From the NCBI GenBank assembly GCA_002150995.1, contig MDHJ01000001.1, positions 124,001 to 188,000 on the forward strand: a stretch of 64,000 nucleotides of DNA, given 5' to 3'. This document shows, one piece after another, positions 18,092-27,809 of the stretch. A model generated the notes under the pieces. It was not told the DNA's origin, did not search any database, and worked only from the letters and a program-made list of their open reading frames with translations. A program made the position numbers and the translations under genes. Numbering within the stretch: the stretch's first letter is position 1; every line of letters begins with the position of its first letter. The DNA is from Clavibacter michiganensis. GTDB taxonomy: Bacteria; Actinomycetota; Actinomycetes; Actinomycetales; Microbacteriaceae.

Positions 18092-18133
18092 CGGCGGTCG
18101 GCGTCCGCGGCTTGCCCCGCTCGCCGACCGCCG
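18092..18133. terminator. Bidirectional hairpin between convergent genes
   Basis: CGGCGGTCGGCG (18092-18103) and CGCCGACCGCCG (18122-18133) form a perfect 12-bp stem with an 18-base loop, between the stops of arfB and the flavin oxidoreductase. Confidence 0.65.
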
Positions 18134-18139
18134 CGCGGG

Positions 18140-19189
18140 TCAGGCGCCGGCGCCGACGGCCGCCTCGGCCCGGTCCCACCCCAGCGCCTCGCCGATCTGC
18201 TTGATCGCCGCGAGCGAGCGCAGGTTGAAGTCCACGCCGAGCTGGTTGGGGATCGTGACGAGGAGGGTGTCGGCTGCGGCGATCGCCTGGTCGGCGCCGA
18301 GCTCCTCGATGAGGCGCTCCGGGGTGCCGATGTAGGAGCGGCCGAAGCGCCACTTCTCGCCGCCGACCTGGCCGACCTGGTCCCGGCCCTCGATCTGCGC
18401 GCGGATCCCGAAGTACGCCTCCGACTCGTCGTCGACGATGGGGATGATGCTGCGGCTCACGCTCACGCGCGGCTCCCAGGCGTGCCCGGCGGCGGCCCAG
18501 CCGTCGCGGAACAGCTGGATCTGCTCGGCCTGGAGCACGTCGAGCGGCACGCCGGTGTCCTCGGAGAGGAGAGTCGACGACATGAGGTTCATGCCCTGCT
18601 CGGCCGCCCACTGGCCGGTGGCGCGCGTGCCGGCGCCCCACCAGATCCGCTCGCGGAGGCCGGGTGACTGCGGCGTGATCGCGACGCGTCCCGTCGGCAT
18701 GCCGCGCTGCGGGGCGGCGTCGGCGAGCTCCTCGCCCTCGAGCGCGCGGAGGAACAGGCCCGTGTGGCGGCGGGCCATGTCGGCGTCGGTCTCTCCGTCG
18801 CGCGGCACGTAGCCGAACGACTCGTAGCCCGCTTCGACCTGCTCGGGCGATCCGCGGCTGACGCCGAGCTGCACCCGGCGGTTGGAGATGAGGTCGGTCA
18901 TGGCCGCCTCCTCCGCCATGTAGAGGGGGTTCTCGTAGCGCATGTCGACGACGCCGGTGCCGATCTCGATGCGGCTCGTGCGGCTCGCGATGGCCGCCAG
19001 CAGCGGGAACGGCGAGGCCTGCTGCGGCGCGAAGTGGTGCACGCGGAAGTACGCGCCGTCGATGCCGATCTCCTCGGCGGCGACCGCGAGGTCGATGGAC
19101 TGCAGGAGCGAGTCCTGAGCGGTGCGCACGCGGGATCCGCGCACGTCCTGCCAGTGGTTGAACGACAGGAAGCCGATCTTGGTGCTCAT
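18140..19189 (-). CDS. LLM class flavin-dependent oxidoreductase
   Basis: A 349-residue luciferase-like monooxygenase. Recognisable segments are EEIGIDGAYFRVHHFAPQQASPFPLLAAIA, RIEIGTGVVDMRYENPLYMAEEAA, RVQLGVSRGSPEQVEAGYESFG and GGEKWRFGRSYIGTPERLIEEL. Such TIM-barrel enzymes use FMN or F420. The ATG at 19189 has GAGGAG upstream. It stands alone between convergent arfB and a divergent DUF2200 gene, so no pathway can be assigned. Confidence 0.88.
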   Translation of the reverse strand: MSTKIGFLSFNHWQDVRGSRVRTAQDSLLQSIDLAVAAEEIGIDGAYFRVHHFAPQQASPFPLLAAIASRTSRIEIGTGVVDMRYENPLYMAEEAAMTDLISNRRVQLGVSRGSPEQVEAGYESFGYVPRDGETDADMARRHTGLFLRALEGEELADAAPQRGMPTGRVAITPQSPGLRERIWWGAGTRATGQWAAEQGMNLMSSTLLSEDTGVPLDVLQAEQIQLFRDGWAAAGHAWEPRVSVSRSIIPIVDDESEAYFGIRAQIEGRDQVGQVGGEKWRFGRSYIGTPERLIEELGADQAIAAADTLLVTIPNQLGVDFNLRSLAAIKQIGEALGWDRAEAAVGAGA

Positions 19190-19344
19190 GCCCGCTCCTC
19201 GGTGCTGGGGGCGACGCCGCCTGGATGGATGCGTCTGCATGGAAGTGGAACTCGCGCGGGGCCCGGCCCATTCCCGCCTCCCATCACCGGGATCCCGCGC
19301 TCCTCGGCCTGGACCCCGCGCCCCTCCCGGCCTACGCTCCCGAC

Positions 19345-19689
19345 ATGGAGCACCGCATCTTCCGCACGCCGTTCGCCGCGGTCTACCCGCACTACGTGGC
19401 GAAGGCCGAGCGGAAGGGCCGGACGCGCGCCGAGGTCGACGAGGCGATCACGTGGCTCACCGGCTTCGACGCCGGGGCGCTGCAGCATCACCTCGATGCG
19501 GAGACCACGTTCCAGGACTTCTTCGCCGCCGCACGCCGGAATCCGTCCGCCGACGAGGTGCGCGGCGTGATCTGCGGCGTCCGCATCGAGGAGATCGAGG
19601 ACCCGCTGATGAAGGAGATCCGGATCCTCGACAAGCTGGTCGACGAGATCGCCCGCGGTCGGCCGATGGTGAAGGTGCTGCGCAGCTAG
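19345..19689 (+). CDS. DUF2200 family protein
   Basis: A 114-residue cytoplasmic protein matching DUF2200: MEHRIFRTPFAAVYPHYVAK, AEVDEAITWLTGFD, TTFQDFFAAA, ICGVRIEEIEDPLMKEIRILDKLVDEI. Length is normal for the family. Its TAG overlaps the TAG of the opposing DUF2283 gene in a shared CTAG. Function is unknown. Confidence 0.88.
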   Translation: MEHRIFRTPFAAVYPHYVAKAERKGRTRAEVDEAITWLTGFDAGALQHHLDAETTFQDFFAAARRNPSADEVRGVICGVRIEEIEDPLMKEIRILDKLVDEIARGRPMVKVLRS

Positions 19690-19913
19690 CCCAGCCGCTC
19701 GGCGTCCGCGAGCACGCGCGTCGGCAGCACCGCGCTCGCGTGCAGCACCTCGATGCCGAGGAGACGGCCGTCCGCGTCGAAGTCGAGCGCGACCTCGCCG
19801 CGGTCGCCGGGCGTCACGATCGAGTGGATCTGCGTCACGGACTCGCCGTCGCCGATCGGGCCCGCCAGGTGCAGGTAGGCGGCGTCCGCGGACGGGTCGT
19901 AGGTGAGGCGCAT
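19686..19913 (-). CDS. DUF2283 family small protein
   Basis: A 75-residue protein with the DUF2283 pattern MRLTYDPSADAAYLHLAG, then VALDFDADGRLLGIEVLHAS. Its ATG overlaps the TGA of the TetR gene by four bases, so it is translated as the second gene of that operon. Its own stop overlaps the stop of the convergent DUF2200 gene. Function is unknown; coupling to a regulator is unusual. Confidence 0.85.
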   Translation of the reverse strand: MRLTYDPSADAAYLHLAGPIGDGESVTQIHSIVTPGDRGEVALDFDADGRLLGIEVLHASAVLPTRVLADAERLG

Positions 19914-20488
19914 CACGCCCCCGTCGCCATCAGTCGACGGAACGCGTCGAGCGTGTCGTGCAGCACGGCGGCGAGGTCGGTCTCGGGGCCGCTCTCGGTG
20001 AGCCAACGGCCGATGGAGACGCCGAAGACCGTGGCGGTCGCGTGGGCGACGAGCAGGGCGGTGAGCGGATCCGACCCGCGCTCCACGAAGCCCGCGCGCA
20101 CGGCCTCCTGCATCGCGTGGACCTTGCGCAGCTCGCGCTCCTGCAGCCCGGCGTCGCCGCCGATGATGCGCTTGCGGGCGAGCATCGCGTCGCGCCCCTC
20201 GGCGAACTGCGACGCGATGACGTCCTCGAAGCCGTCCTCGACCACCTGGAGCGGGGTGCGGTCGGCCTGAGCGCTGCGGATCATGCGGGTCACGAGGGCC
20301 GGGAGGTCGTCCTCCCCGACGAACAGCACCTCGCGCTTGTCGGCGAAGTGGCGGAAGAACGTGCGCGTGGTGAGGCCGGCGCGCGCGGTGATCTCGGGCA
20401 CCGTCGTCTCGGCGAAGCCCTGCTCGCCGAAGAGCTCGAGGGCGGCGGCAGCGAGCCGCTCGCGCGCATCGGGCTGCCATCTGCTCAT
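19913..20488 (-). CDS. TetR family transcriptional regulator
   Basis: A 191-residue regulator. ARERLAAAALELFGEQGFAETTVPEITARAGLTTRTFFRHFADK is the complete TetR DNA-binding domain (the positions are residues 8-51). It is divergent from a quinone-oxidoreductase-like gene, with two matching palindromes in the gap at 20502-20553. It probably represses that gene and itself in response to a small electrophile or drug; the ligand is unknown. Confidence 0.9.
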   Translation of the reverse strand: MSRWQPDARERLAAAALELFGEQGFAETTVPEITARAGLTTRTFFRHFADKREVLFVGEDDLPALVTRMIRSAQADRTPLQVVEDGFEDVIASQFAEGRDAMLARKRIIGGDAGLQERELRKVHAMQEAVRAGFVERGSDPLTALLVAHATATVFGVSIGRWLTESGPETDLAAVLHDTLDAFRRLMATGA

Positions 20489-20501
20489 GCGTCGATCCTA
20501 G

Positions 20502-20553
20502 TGATGACATATCGTGCCATCACTCGCTATGGTGATGACACGCGATGTCATCG
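20502..20553. promoter_or_regulatory. Tandem TetR operators
   Basis: Two copies of TGATGACA-N5-TGNCATCR occur at 20502-20522 and 20533-20553, 31 bases apart centre to centre, about three helix turns. Each is an inverted repeat. They fill the gap between the divergent TetR and oxidoreductase genes. The in-frame ATG at 20545 lies inside the second site, so it is unlikely to be the start of the oxidoreductase. Confidence 0.75.
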
Positions 20554-20583
20554 GGCAGCGCGCCGACCGATCGGAGACCCGCC

Positions 20584-21717
20584 GTGCCCACCGAATCCGC
20601 CGCCTGGCTCGCCTCGTCCGCCGCCGACCTCACCGTCGGCCCGGCACCGCGCACCGCACCGCGGGCGGGCGAGGTCGCGATCCGCGTCCGCGCCGTCGCG
20701 GTCAACCCGCTCGACATCATGAAGCAGCACATGGGCGACCTCATGTACCGCTGGCTCCCGCACCCCGCCGTGCTCGGCGAGGACGTCGCGGGCGTCGTCG
20801 AGGAGGTCGGCCCCGGCGTCACGCGCTTCGCCGTCGGCGACCGCGTCGTCGCGTACGCGGTGGGCATGGAGAAGGGGCGGCGGCACGCGCCGGAGGGCGG
20901 GTTCCAGTCGCGCACGATCGTCCGCACGGACCTCGCCGCCCTGATCCCGGACGCCATGCGCTTCGAGGACGCCGCCGTCCTCCCGCTCGGCATCTCGACC
21001 GCCGCCTCCGGCCTGTTCGGTGCCGGTCAGCTGGCGCTCCGCATGCCCGACGCGTCCACGCCGCCGACGGGGGAGACCGTGGTGGTGTGGGGCGGATCCA
21101 CGAGCGTCGGCGTCAACGCGATCCAGCTCGCCGTCGCCGCCGGCTACGACGTGGTGACGACGGCGTCGCCGCGCAACCACGAGCTGGTGCTCGGCCTGGG
21201 CGCGGGTCGGGCGTTCGACTACCGGAGCCCGACGGCGGTGCGGGACATCGTGACGCACCTCGCGGAGAGCGGCCGCCGGGTCGCCGGCGTGCTCGCGATC
21301 GGCACCGGATCCGGCGGGCCCGCGGTCGAGATCGCCATCGCCACGGGCGCCAGGCGGGTCAGCATGGCGAGCCCGCCCGTCGCGTTCGACACCCTGCCGC
21401 GCGGCGGGCGCATCGGCCTGCCGCTCGTGCGCCTCGGGATCCGCATGGGCACCGCCACCCCGGCCCTGATGCTGCGGGCGCGCGTCCACGGGATCCGCGC
21501 GACCTTCATCTGGGGCAGCGCCCTCATGCACGACGGGGTCGGCCCGATGCTCTGGGAGCGGTTCCTCCCGGCGGCCCTCGCCGAGGGCCGGTACGTCGCC
21601 GCGCCCGAGGCCGAGGTGGTCGGCACGGGGCTCGCGGCGATCCAGCCCGCGATGGGCCGCCTGCGCGCAGGCGTCTCCGCGCGGAAGCTCGTCGTCTCGC
21701 TGGACGACCGCGCGTGA
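20584..21717 (+). CDS. Zinc-free MDR family alcohol dehydrogenase / quinone oxidoreductase
   Basis: A 377-residue medium-chain dehydrogenase/reductase. The GroES-like part has RVRAVAVNPLDIMKQHMG and HPAVLGEDVAGVVEEVGPGV; the Rossmann part has VVVWGGSTSVGVNAIQLAVAAGYDVVTTASP. No zinc-binding cysteines are present, as in quinone oxidoreductases. GGAG lies seven bases before the GTG at 20584; the ATG at 20545 falls in an operator. It is under the divergent TetR protein, suggesting detoxification of a quinone or enone. Confidence 0.88.
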   Translation: MPTESAAWLASSAADLTVGPAPRTAPRAGEVAIRVRAVAVNPLDIMKQHMGDLMYRWLPHPAVLGEDVAGVVEEVGPGVTRFAVGDRVVAYAVGMEKGRRHAPEGGFQSRTIVRTDLAALIPDAMRFEDAAVLPLGISTAASGLFGAGQLALRMPDASTPPTGETVVVWGGSTSVGVNAIQLAVAAGYDVVTTASPRNHELVLGLGAGRAFDYRSPTAVRDIVTHLAESGRRVAGVLAIGTGSGGPAVEIAIATGARRVSMASPPVAFDTLPRGGRIGLPLVRLGIRMGTATPALMLRARVHGIRATFIWGSALMHDGVGPMLWERFLPAALAEGRYVAAPEAEVVGTGLAAIQPAMGRLRAGVSARKLVVSLDDRA

Positions 21718-21762
21718 CCCGCGCGGCTAGCGTGGGGGCACCGACACCCGAGGAGCACCCGC

Positions 21763-22062
21763 ATGAGCCGCATCACCGTCGACCAGCTCGCCGCCCTGGA
21801 CGCGACCGTACTCATCGACGTGCGCGAGCCCGACGAGTACGCCGCGGGGCACGCGCCCGGCGCCGTCAACCTGCCCATGTCGCAGCTCGACGCGCGCGTC
21901 GACGAGGTCCCGACGGACGCGCCCGTGCACGTGATCTGCCAGTCCGGCGGGCGCAGCGCGCGGGCGACCGAGGCGCTCGTCGCCCGCGGGGTCGACGCGG
22001 TCGACGTCGAGGGCGGCACGAGCGCGTGGATCTCCGCCGGTCACCCGGTCGACCGCGCCTGA
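21763..22062 (+). CDS. Rhodanese-like sulfurtransferase domain protein
   Basis: A 99-residue single-domain rhodanese: VLIDVREPDEYAAGHAPGAVNLPMSQL and the active-site loop VICQSGGRSARATEAL with the catalytic Cys in CQSGGRS. Such proteins transfer sulfane sulfur to thiols or cyanide. GAGGAG precedes the ATG. It follows the oxidoreductase by 45 bases and may be cotranscribed. Confidence 0.92.
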   Translation: MSRITVDQLAALDATVLIDVREPDEYAAGHAPGAVNLPMSQLDARVDEVPTDAPVHVICQSGGRSARATEALVARGVDAVDVEGGTSAWISAGHPVDRA

Positions 22063-22101
22063 GCCTGGCGGCGTCCGCCGTCGCGTCCGTACGATCGGGG
22101 C

Positions 22102-22686
22102 ATGCCCGCCGCCGCGCACGAGCTCCTGACCGTCCCCGACCGCGCGGCCTGGCGCGCCTGGCTCGACGCCGAGGAGGACGCGTCCGACGGCGTGTGGCTC
22201 GTGCTCGCGAAGAAGGGCACGACCGACCCGACCTCCCTCACCTACGCGGAGGCCCTCGACGAGGCGCTCTGCAGCGGGTGGATCGACGGGCAGACCGCGA
22301 GCATCGACGAGCGGGTGTTCCGCCGCCGCTTCACCCCGCGGCGGAAGGCGTCGCTCTGGTCGGAGCGCAACATCGGCCTGGTCGCCACGCTGACCGCGGA
22401 GGGGCGGATGCGTCCGGCGGGGATCCGCGAGGTGGAACGCGCGCAGGCCGACGGCCGCTGGGAGCGCGCCTACGCGGGCCAGGCGTCGGCGTCCGAGCCG
22501 GAGGACCTGCTGGCCGCGCTCGCCGCGTCGCCCGACGCCGCGGCCACGTTCGCGACCCTGTCCAAGGTCAACCGCTACGCCGTGATCCACCGCGTGACCA
22601 CCGCGCCGAGCGCCACCGTGCGGGCGAACCGCCTGGCGAAGCTCGTCGCGATGCTCGAGCGCGGCGAGACGCCGCACCCGCAGTAG
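22102..22686 (+). CDS. YdeI/OmpD-associated family protein
   Basis: A 194-residue protein with the family order WRAWLDAEEDASDGVWLVLAKK, SLTYAEALDEALCSGWIDGQ, FRRRFTPRRKASLWSERNIG and a C-terminal region ending NRLAKLVAMLERGE. Relatives are linked to bacteriocin or stress tolerance, but the biochemical role is not established. It lies 40 bases after the rhodanese gene on the same strand and converges on the acetyltransferase. Confidence 0.88.
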   Translation: MPAAAHELLTVPDRAAWRAWLDAEEDASDGVWLVLAKKGTTDPTSLTYAEALDEALCSGWIDGQTASIDERVFRRRFTPRRKASLWSERNIGLVATLTAEGRMRPAGIREVERAQADGRWERAYAGQASASEPEDLLAALAASPDAAATFATLSKVNRYAVIHRVTTAPSATVRANRLAKLVAMLERGETPHPQ

Positions 22687-22711
22687 GGGCGTGGCCGCGG
22701 GCGCCGCGCGG

Positions 22712-23299
22712 TCAGGGGCCGGGGGCGAACCAGTCGTGCGCCAGGACCGACATGACGACCTCGTCGTGGAACGCGCCGTCGTGGAACACCGTCTCGCGGA
22801 GCACGCCCTCCTCGACGAATCCCGCCTTCCGGTACGTCGCGATCGCACGGGCGTTGAAGGCGAACGCGTGCAGCTGGATGCGGTTCAAGCCCATCTCCCG
22901 GAAGCCGTAGTCGAGCAGCGTGCGGACGGCGTCGGTGCCGTACCCCGCGCCGACGTGCTCGGATCCGATCATGATGGTGAGCGTCGCCGAGCGGGTCAGG
23001 AGCATCGCGCCGTGCAGGGTGACGTGGCCGACGAGCCGCCCGGAGGTCCGATCCATCACGCAGAAGCCCACGTCGCCGGCACCGCCCTCGTTGGAGCTCC
23101 ACTTCCGGAACTGCTCCGCGACGTCCGCCTCGGGCCGCGGGCGCGCGGTGAGCTGCTGCAGGATCGCCCACTCGGGCTCGCGCCACCACCGCACGAGGTC
23201 CGGCAGATCGCCGTCCTCGAGCGCCCGCAGGCGGATCCGCTCGCCCTGGAGGATGCCCGCCCCGTATCGCTGCGGGTCGCCCGCGTCCGTCCATGCCAT
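22712..23299 (-). CDS. GNAT family N-acetyltransferase
   Basis: A 195-residue RimJ/RimL-type acetyltransferase: ERIRLRALEDGDLPDLVRWW, FCVMDRTSGRLVGHVTLHG, MIGSEHVGAGYGTDAVRTLLDYGF (acetyl-CoA loop) and LNRIQLHAFAFNARAIATYRKAGFVEEG. These enzymes move acetyl from acetyl-CoA to amines of proteins, antibiotics or metabolites. The substrate is unknown. Confidence 0.92.
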   Translation of the reverse strand: MAWTDAGDPQRYGAGILQGERIRLRALEDGDLPDLVRWWREPEWAILQQLTARPRPEADVAEQFRKWSSNEGGAGDVGFCVMDRTSGRLVGHVTLHGAMLLTRSATLTIMIGSEHVGAGYGTDAVRTLLDYGFREMGLNRIQLHAFAFNARAIATYRKAGFVEEGVLRETVFHDGAFHDEVVMSVLAHDWFAPGP

Positions 23300-23345
23300 G
23301 CGCTCATCGTGCCACCGGGCGGCGCCGTGCCGCGGCGGCGGGGCG

Positions 23346-24005
23346 TCAGGCGCCCGGCAGGGTCACCGTGAGGACCCCGACGCGCACCTCGACGGTCGTC
23401 CCGCGGTGGTCGCGGACGCGGGGGAGGCCGACGGTGGCGTCGCTCTCGTGGTCGCCGACGACGACCACGCGCATGCCCGCGGCGAGGCCCGCGCGGATGC
23501 CCGCCTCGGCGTCCTCGTAGACGATCGCGTCGGCGGGATCCACGCCCAGGCGCGACGCGGCGAGCAGGTAGCCGGACGGGTCGGGCTTGCCGGCCGTCAC
23601 GTCGTCCGCCGACACCACGACGTCCGGCACGCGGATCCCGGCGCCCGCGAGGCGGGCCCGCGCGAGGTCGGGGCCGGCGCTCGTGACGAGGGCGTGGGCG
23701 CCGGCGGGCAGGGCGGCCACGAGGTCGCGCGCGCCCGGGATCTCGACGGTGGCGGGGCTGCCGTCGAGCTCGAGACGGTCGAGCTCGGCGAGGAGGGCCG
23801 GCACGTCGCTACCGGCGGGCGCGAAGCGGGCGATGCTGTCGGCGGCGCGCACCCCGTGGATCCGCCGCATCAGCTCCGCGGGATCGTGCCCGAAGCGCAC
23901 GGCGAGCCCCGTCCAGATCTCCTCCACGAGCGCGGTCGAGTCCACCAGCGTCCCGTCCATGTCGAGGAGGAGCGCGCGGGCGGTGAGCGTGACGGGTGCG
24001 GTCAT
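23346..24005 (-). CDS. HAD superfamily phosphatase
   Basis: A 219-residue haloacid-dehalogenase hydrolase. The nucleophile loop is LLLDMDGTLVDS with Asp15 and Asp17. Motif II is ALVTSAGP, motif III uses Lys in VTAGKPDPSGY and motif IV is AIVYEDAEAGIRAGLAAG. The helical cap between motifs I and II is the beta-phosphoglucomutase/GPP type. It probably dephosphorylates a sugar phosphate; the substrate cannot be read from the sequence. Confidence 0.92.
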   Translation of the reverse strand: MTAPVTLTARALLLDMDGTLVDSTALVEEIWTGLAVRFGHDPAELMRRIHGVRAADSIARFAPAGSDVPALLAELDRLELDGSPATVEIPGARDLVAALPAGAHALVTSAGPDLARARLAGAGIRVPDVVVSADDVTAGKPDPSGYLLAASRLGVDPADAIVYEDAEAGIRAGLAAGMRVVVVGDHESDATVGLPRVRDHRGTTVEVRVGVLTVTLPGA

Positions 24006-24054
24006 GGGTCCATCCTCCCGGACGCGCGTCGGCGTCCCGGGAACGTGGACCGGG

Positions 24055-25636
<1,582 letters not shown>

Positions 25637-25678
25637 CCGCTGGGCGTACGGCGGGCGGTCGACGCCTGCCGAGCCTGA

Positions 25679-25710
25679 AGAGGCCGGGATCCGCATGGAT
25701 CCCGGCCTCT
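25679..25710 (+). terminator. Strong hairpin terminator after the hydrolase
   Basis: AGAGGCCGGGATCC (25679-25692) and GGATCCCGGCCTCT (25697-25710) form a perfect 14-bp stem with a GCAT loop, 42 bases past the stop codon. It is followed by CTCC rather than a U-run. Confidence 0.85.
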
Positions 25711-25812
25711 CTCCGTCTCCACGGCCGTGGCGCGCCTCCGCCACGGGTCGGGACCCCTCACGGCTGCCCGAGCGACCGGTGCGCCGGCTCCCCGTCCACG
25801 TAGCCTGGATCG

Positions 25813-26964
25813 ATGACGGCACGGCAGACGAGGGCGGGCGGCGCCCGGGCGACCGCATCGCACCATGTCGTCATCGGCGCCGGGCTCGCGGGGGCGGCCA
25901 CCGCATGGCAGCTCGCGAGCCGCGGCCACGAGGTCACCGTGCTCGAGCGCGACCGGCCGGCCAGCATGCTCGGCAGCTCGCACGGATCCGCCCGCATCCT
26001 CCGCTACGCCTACGAGGACCCCTTCTACGTGCGCCTCGTGCGCGACGCCCGCGTGCTGTGGGACCGCCTCGAGCGCACCACGGGCGCGCGGCTCGTGACG
26101 CCGACCGGATCCGTCGACTCGGGCCTCGTGCGCCGACCCGCGGAGCTCGCGCGCGTGCTCGAGCGCGTCGGCATCGACCACGAGCTCCTCACCGCGCGCG
26201 CGGCCGAGGACCGCTGGCCGGAGATGGCGTTCGACTCCGACGTGCTCTGGCACCCGGCCGCCGGCGTCGTGGACGCCGAGGCCGCCGTGCGCACGATGCT
26301 CGACCTCGCCGTCGGCCACGGCGCCGTCGTGCACGAGGGCTGGACCGCGGCGTCGGTCGAACGGGTCGGCGCGGGCCTCGCCGTGGTGTCCGACGACGGC
26401 CGGCGCGTCACGGGCGACAGCGTGGTGGTGGGCGCCGGCGGCTGGCTGCCCGACCTCCTCGGTGCGCTGCCGCTGCCCCGGGCCGCCCTCGACCGCGTGC
26501 CGCCGCTGCGCGTGCGCCAGGAGCAGGTGTTCCACTTCGCCTACATGGACGGCCCGCGCCCGGTGCCGACCTCCATCCACATGGACGAGCTGATGCAGGT
26601 CTACGCGCTGCCCGGCGGCCGGGACGTGGAGGGCCGCGGCCACAAGGTCGCCGAGTTCGACGGCGGGCGCGTGATCCCGTCGGCCGCGCACCAGGACGGC
26701 CGCGTGGATCCCGCGAACCGCGCCCGCGTCGTCGACTGGGTGCGGCGGAACCTCCCGGGCGTGGAGCCCGTGCCCTACGCCGAGGCGACGTGCCTGTTCA
26801 CGAGCACGCCGAGCGAGGACTTCGTGATCGACCGGGTCGAGGGGATCACCATCGTGTCGCCCTGCTCCGGGCACGGCGCCAAGTTCGCGCCGCTCATCGG
26901 CAGCCTCGCGGCCGACGCCGCGACCGGCGAGCGCGTCGAGCCGCGGTTCGCGCTCGCGCCCTGA
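25813..26964 (+). CDS. FAD-dependent amine oxidase of the sarcosine oxidase / N-methyltryptophan oxidase type
   Basis: A 383-residue flavoenzyme. The FAD-binding Rossmann fold is VVIGAGLAGAATAWQLASRGHEVTVLERD, followed by SSHGSARILRYAYEDPFYVRL, typical of monomeric sarcosine oxidase. Cys327 in EATCLFTSTPSEDFVID aligns with the cysteine that covalently holds FAD in that enzyme, and SPCSGHGAKFAPLIG is the C-terminal flavin motif. It would oxidise a secondary amine or N-methyl amino acid to give hydrogen peroxide. The substrate is not known. Confidence 0.9.
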   Translation: MTARQTRAGGARATASHHVVIGAGLAGAATAWQLASRGHEVTVLERDRPASMLGSSHGSARILRYAYEDPFYVRLVRDARVLWDRLERTTGARLVTPTGSVDSGLVRRPAELARVLERVGIDHELLTARAAEDRWPEMAFDSDVLWHPAAGVVDAEAAVRTMLDLAVGHGAVVHEGWTAASVERVGAGLAVVSDDGRRVTGDSVVVGAGGWLPDLLGALPLPRAALDRVPPLRVRQEQVFHFAYMDGPRPVPTSIHMDELMQVYALPGGRDVEGRGHKVAEFDGGRVIPSAAHQDGRVDPANRARVVDWVRRNLPGVEPVPYAEATCLFTSTPSEDFVIDRVEGITIVSPCSGHGAKFAPLIGSLAADAATGERVEPRFALAP

Positions 26965-27032
26965 GCCGGGCGGCCCGCCTCCGCCTCCGCTCCTGACCCG
27001 AGGTGATCCGGGTGGTGCGGACGCGCCGACCC

Positions 27033-27728
27033 TCAGACCTTCGTGCGTCCCCGGCCGCCGGCGCGCGGGCGGTCGCGCTCCGGGCGGTCCGGCGACGGAC
27101 CGGCGCCGTCCAATCCGCTGCGGGCGGAGGCGCGCTGCCGTTCCGCCGCGAGCCGGCTCAGCTCGTCGCGCAGCTCGGCGACGCGGTCGTCGCGCCCCTC
27201 CTCGGGCACGGCGCCGGGCAGGAGCTGCGGTGCGAGCCGCGCGCGCACGATCTGCTCGAGCGCCGAGTCGCGCGCGATGACGAGCACCTCGCGGAGCGCG
27301 TCGGGGTCGCGGCTGAGCGCGCCGAGCCGCTCGACGATCTCCTCCGCGATCTCCGCGCGGAGGGTGAGCCCCGGCACGTCGCCCTCGCGGTAGTCGTCGG
27401 GCCGCTTCCCCTTGCCCTCGCGCAGCGCCGCGCGGTCGCGGGCCATGCGCAGCCGCTCCGCCTCGCCGCGCTTCTCGCCCGTCAGCTCGGCCAGCTCGCC
27501 GCGCAGCGCCTCGATGAGCGACTCCTCGTCGAAGGCGCGGCGCTCCCGCAGCGTGCGCAGGATGATCAGGTTCTCCATCTGGAGCCGGAGCGCGACGCCG
27601 ACGAGCAGCAGGGACTCCTCGATCAGCACCTCCTTCTGCGCCGGATCCGCGGCGACGCGGGCGGCGACGGAGGGCGGCGGGGCGCCGGGCTTGGAGGGCT
27701 TCACCGGGCGGATGCGGGGCCGGGGCAT
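27033..27728 (-). CDS. Conserved hypothetical protein, charged and helical
   Basis: A 231-residue soluble protein starting MPRPRIRPVKPSKPGAPPPS. The centre is rich in Glu, Arg and Leu (LRGELAELTGEKRGEAERLR and similar), suggesting long helices or coiled coil. The tail is basic and Gly/Arg-rich. GGGAGGA precedes the ATG at 27728. No catalytic motif or family is recognised. It converges with the amine oxidase. Confidence 0.65.
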   Translation of the reverse strand: MPRPRIRPVKPSKPGAPPPSVAARVAADPAQKEVLIEESLLLVGVALRLQMENLIILRTLRERRAFDEESLIEALRGELAELTGEKRGEAERLRMARDRAALREGKGKRPDDYREGDVPGLTLRAEIAEEIVERLGALSRDPDALREVLVIARDSALEQIVRARLAPQLLPGAVPEEGRDDRVAELRDELSRLAAERQRASARSGLDGAGPSPDRPERDRPRAGGRGRTKV

Positions 27729-27809
27729 GACGTCCTCCCGCTCCGCCCGCTCCACCGGCGAGGTGCTCCCAGGGTACGCGGATCCTCCGACGCGGGGGCG
27801 GGTCGCGCG

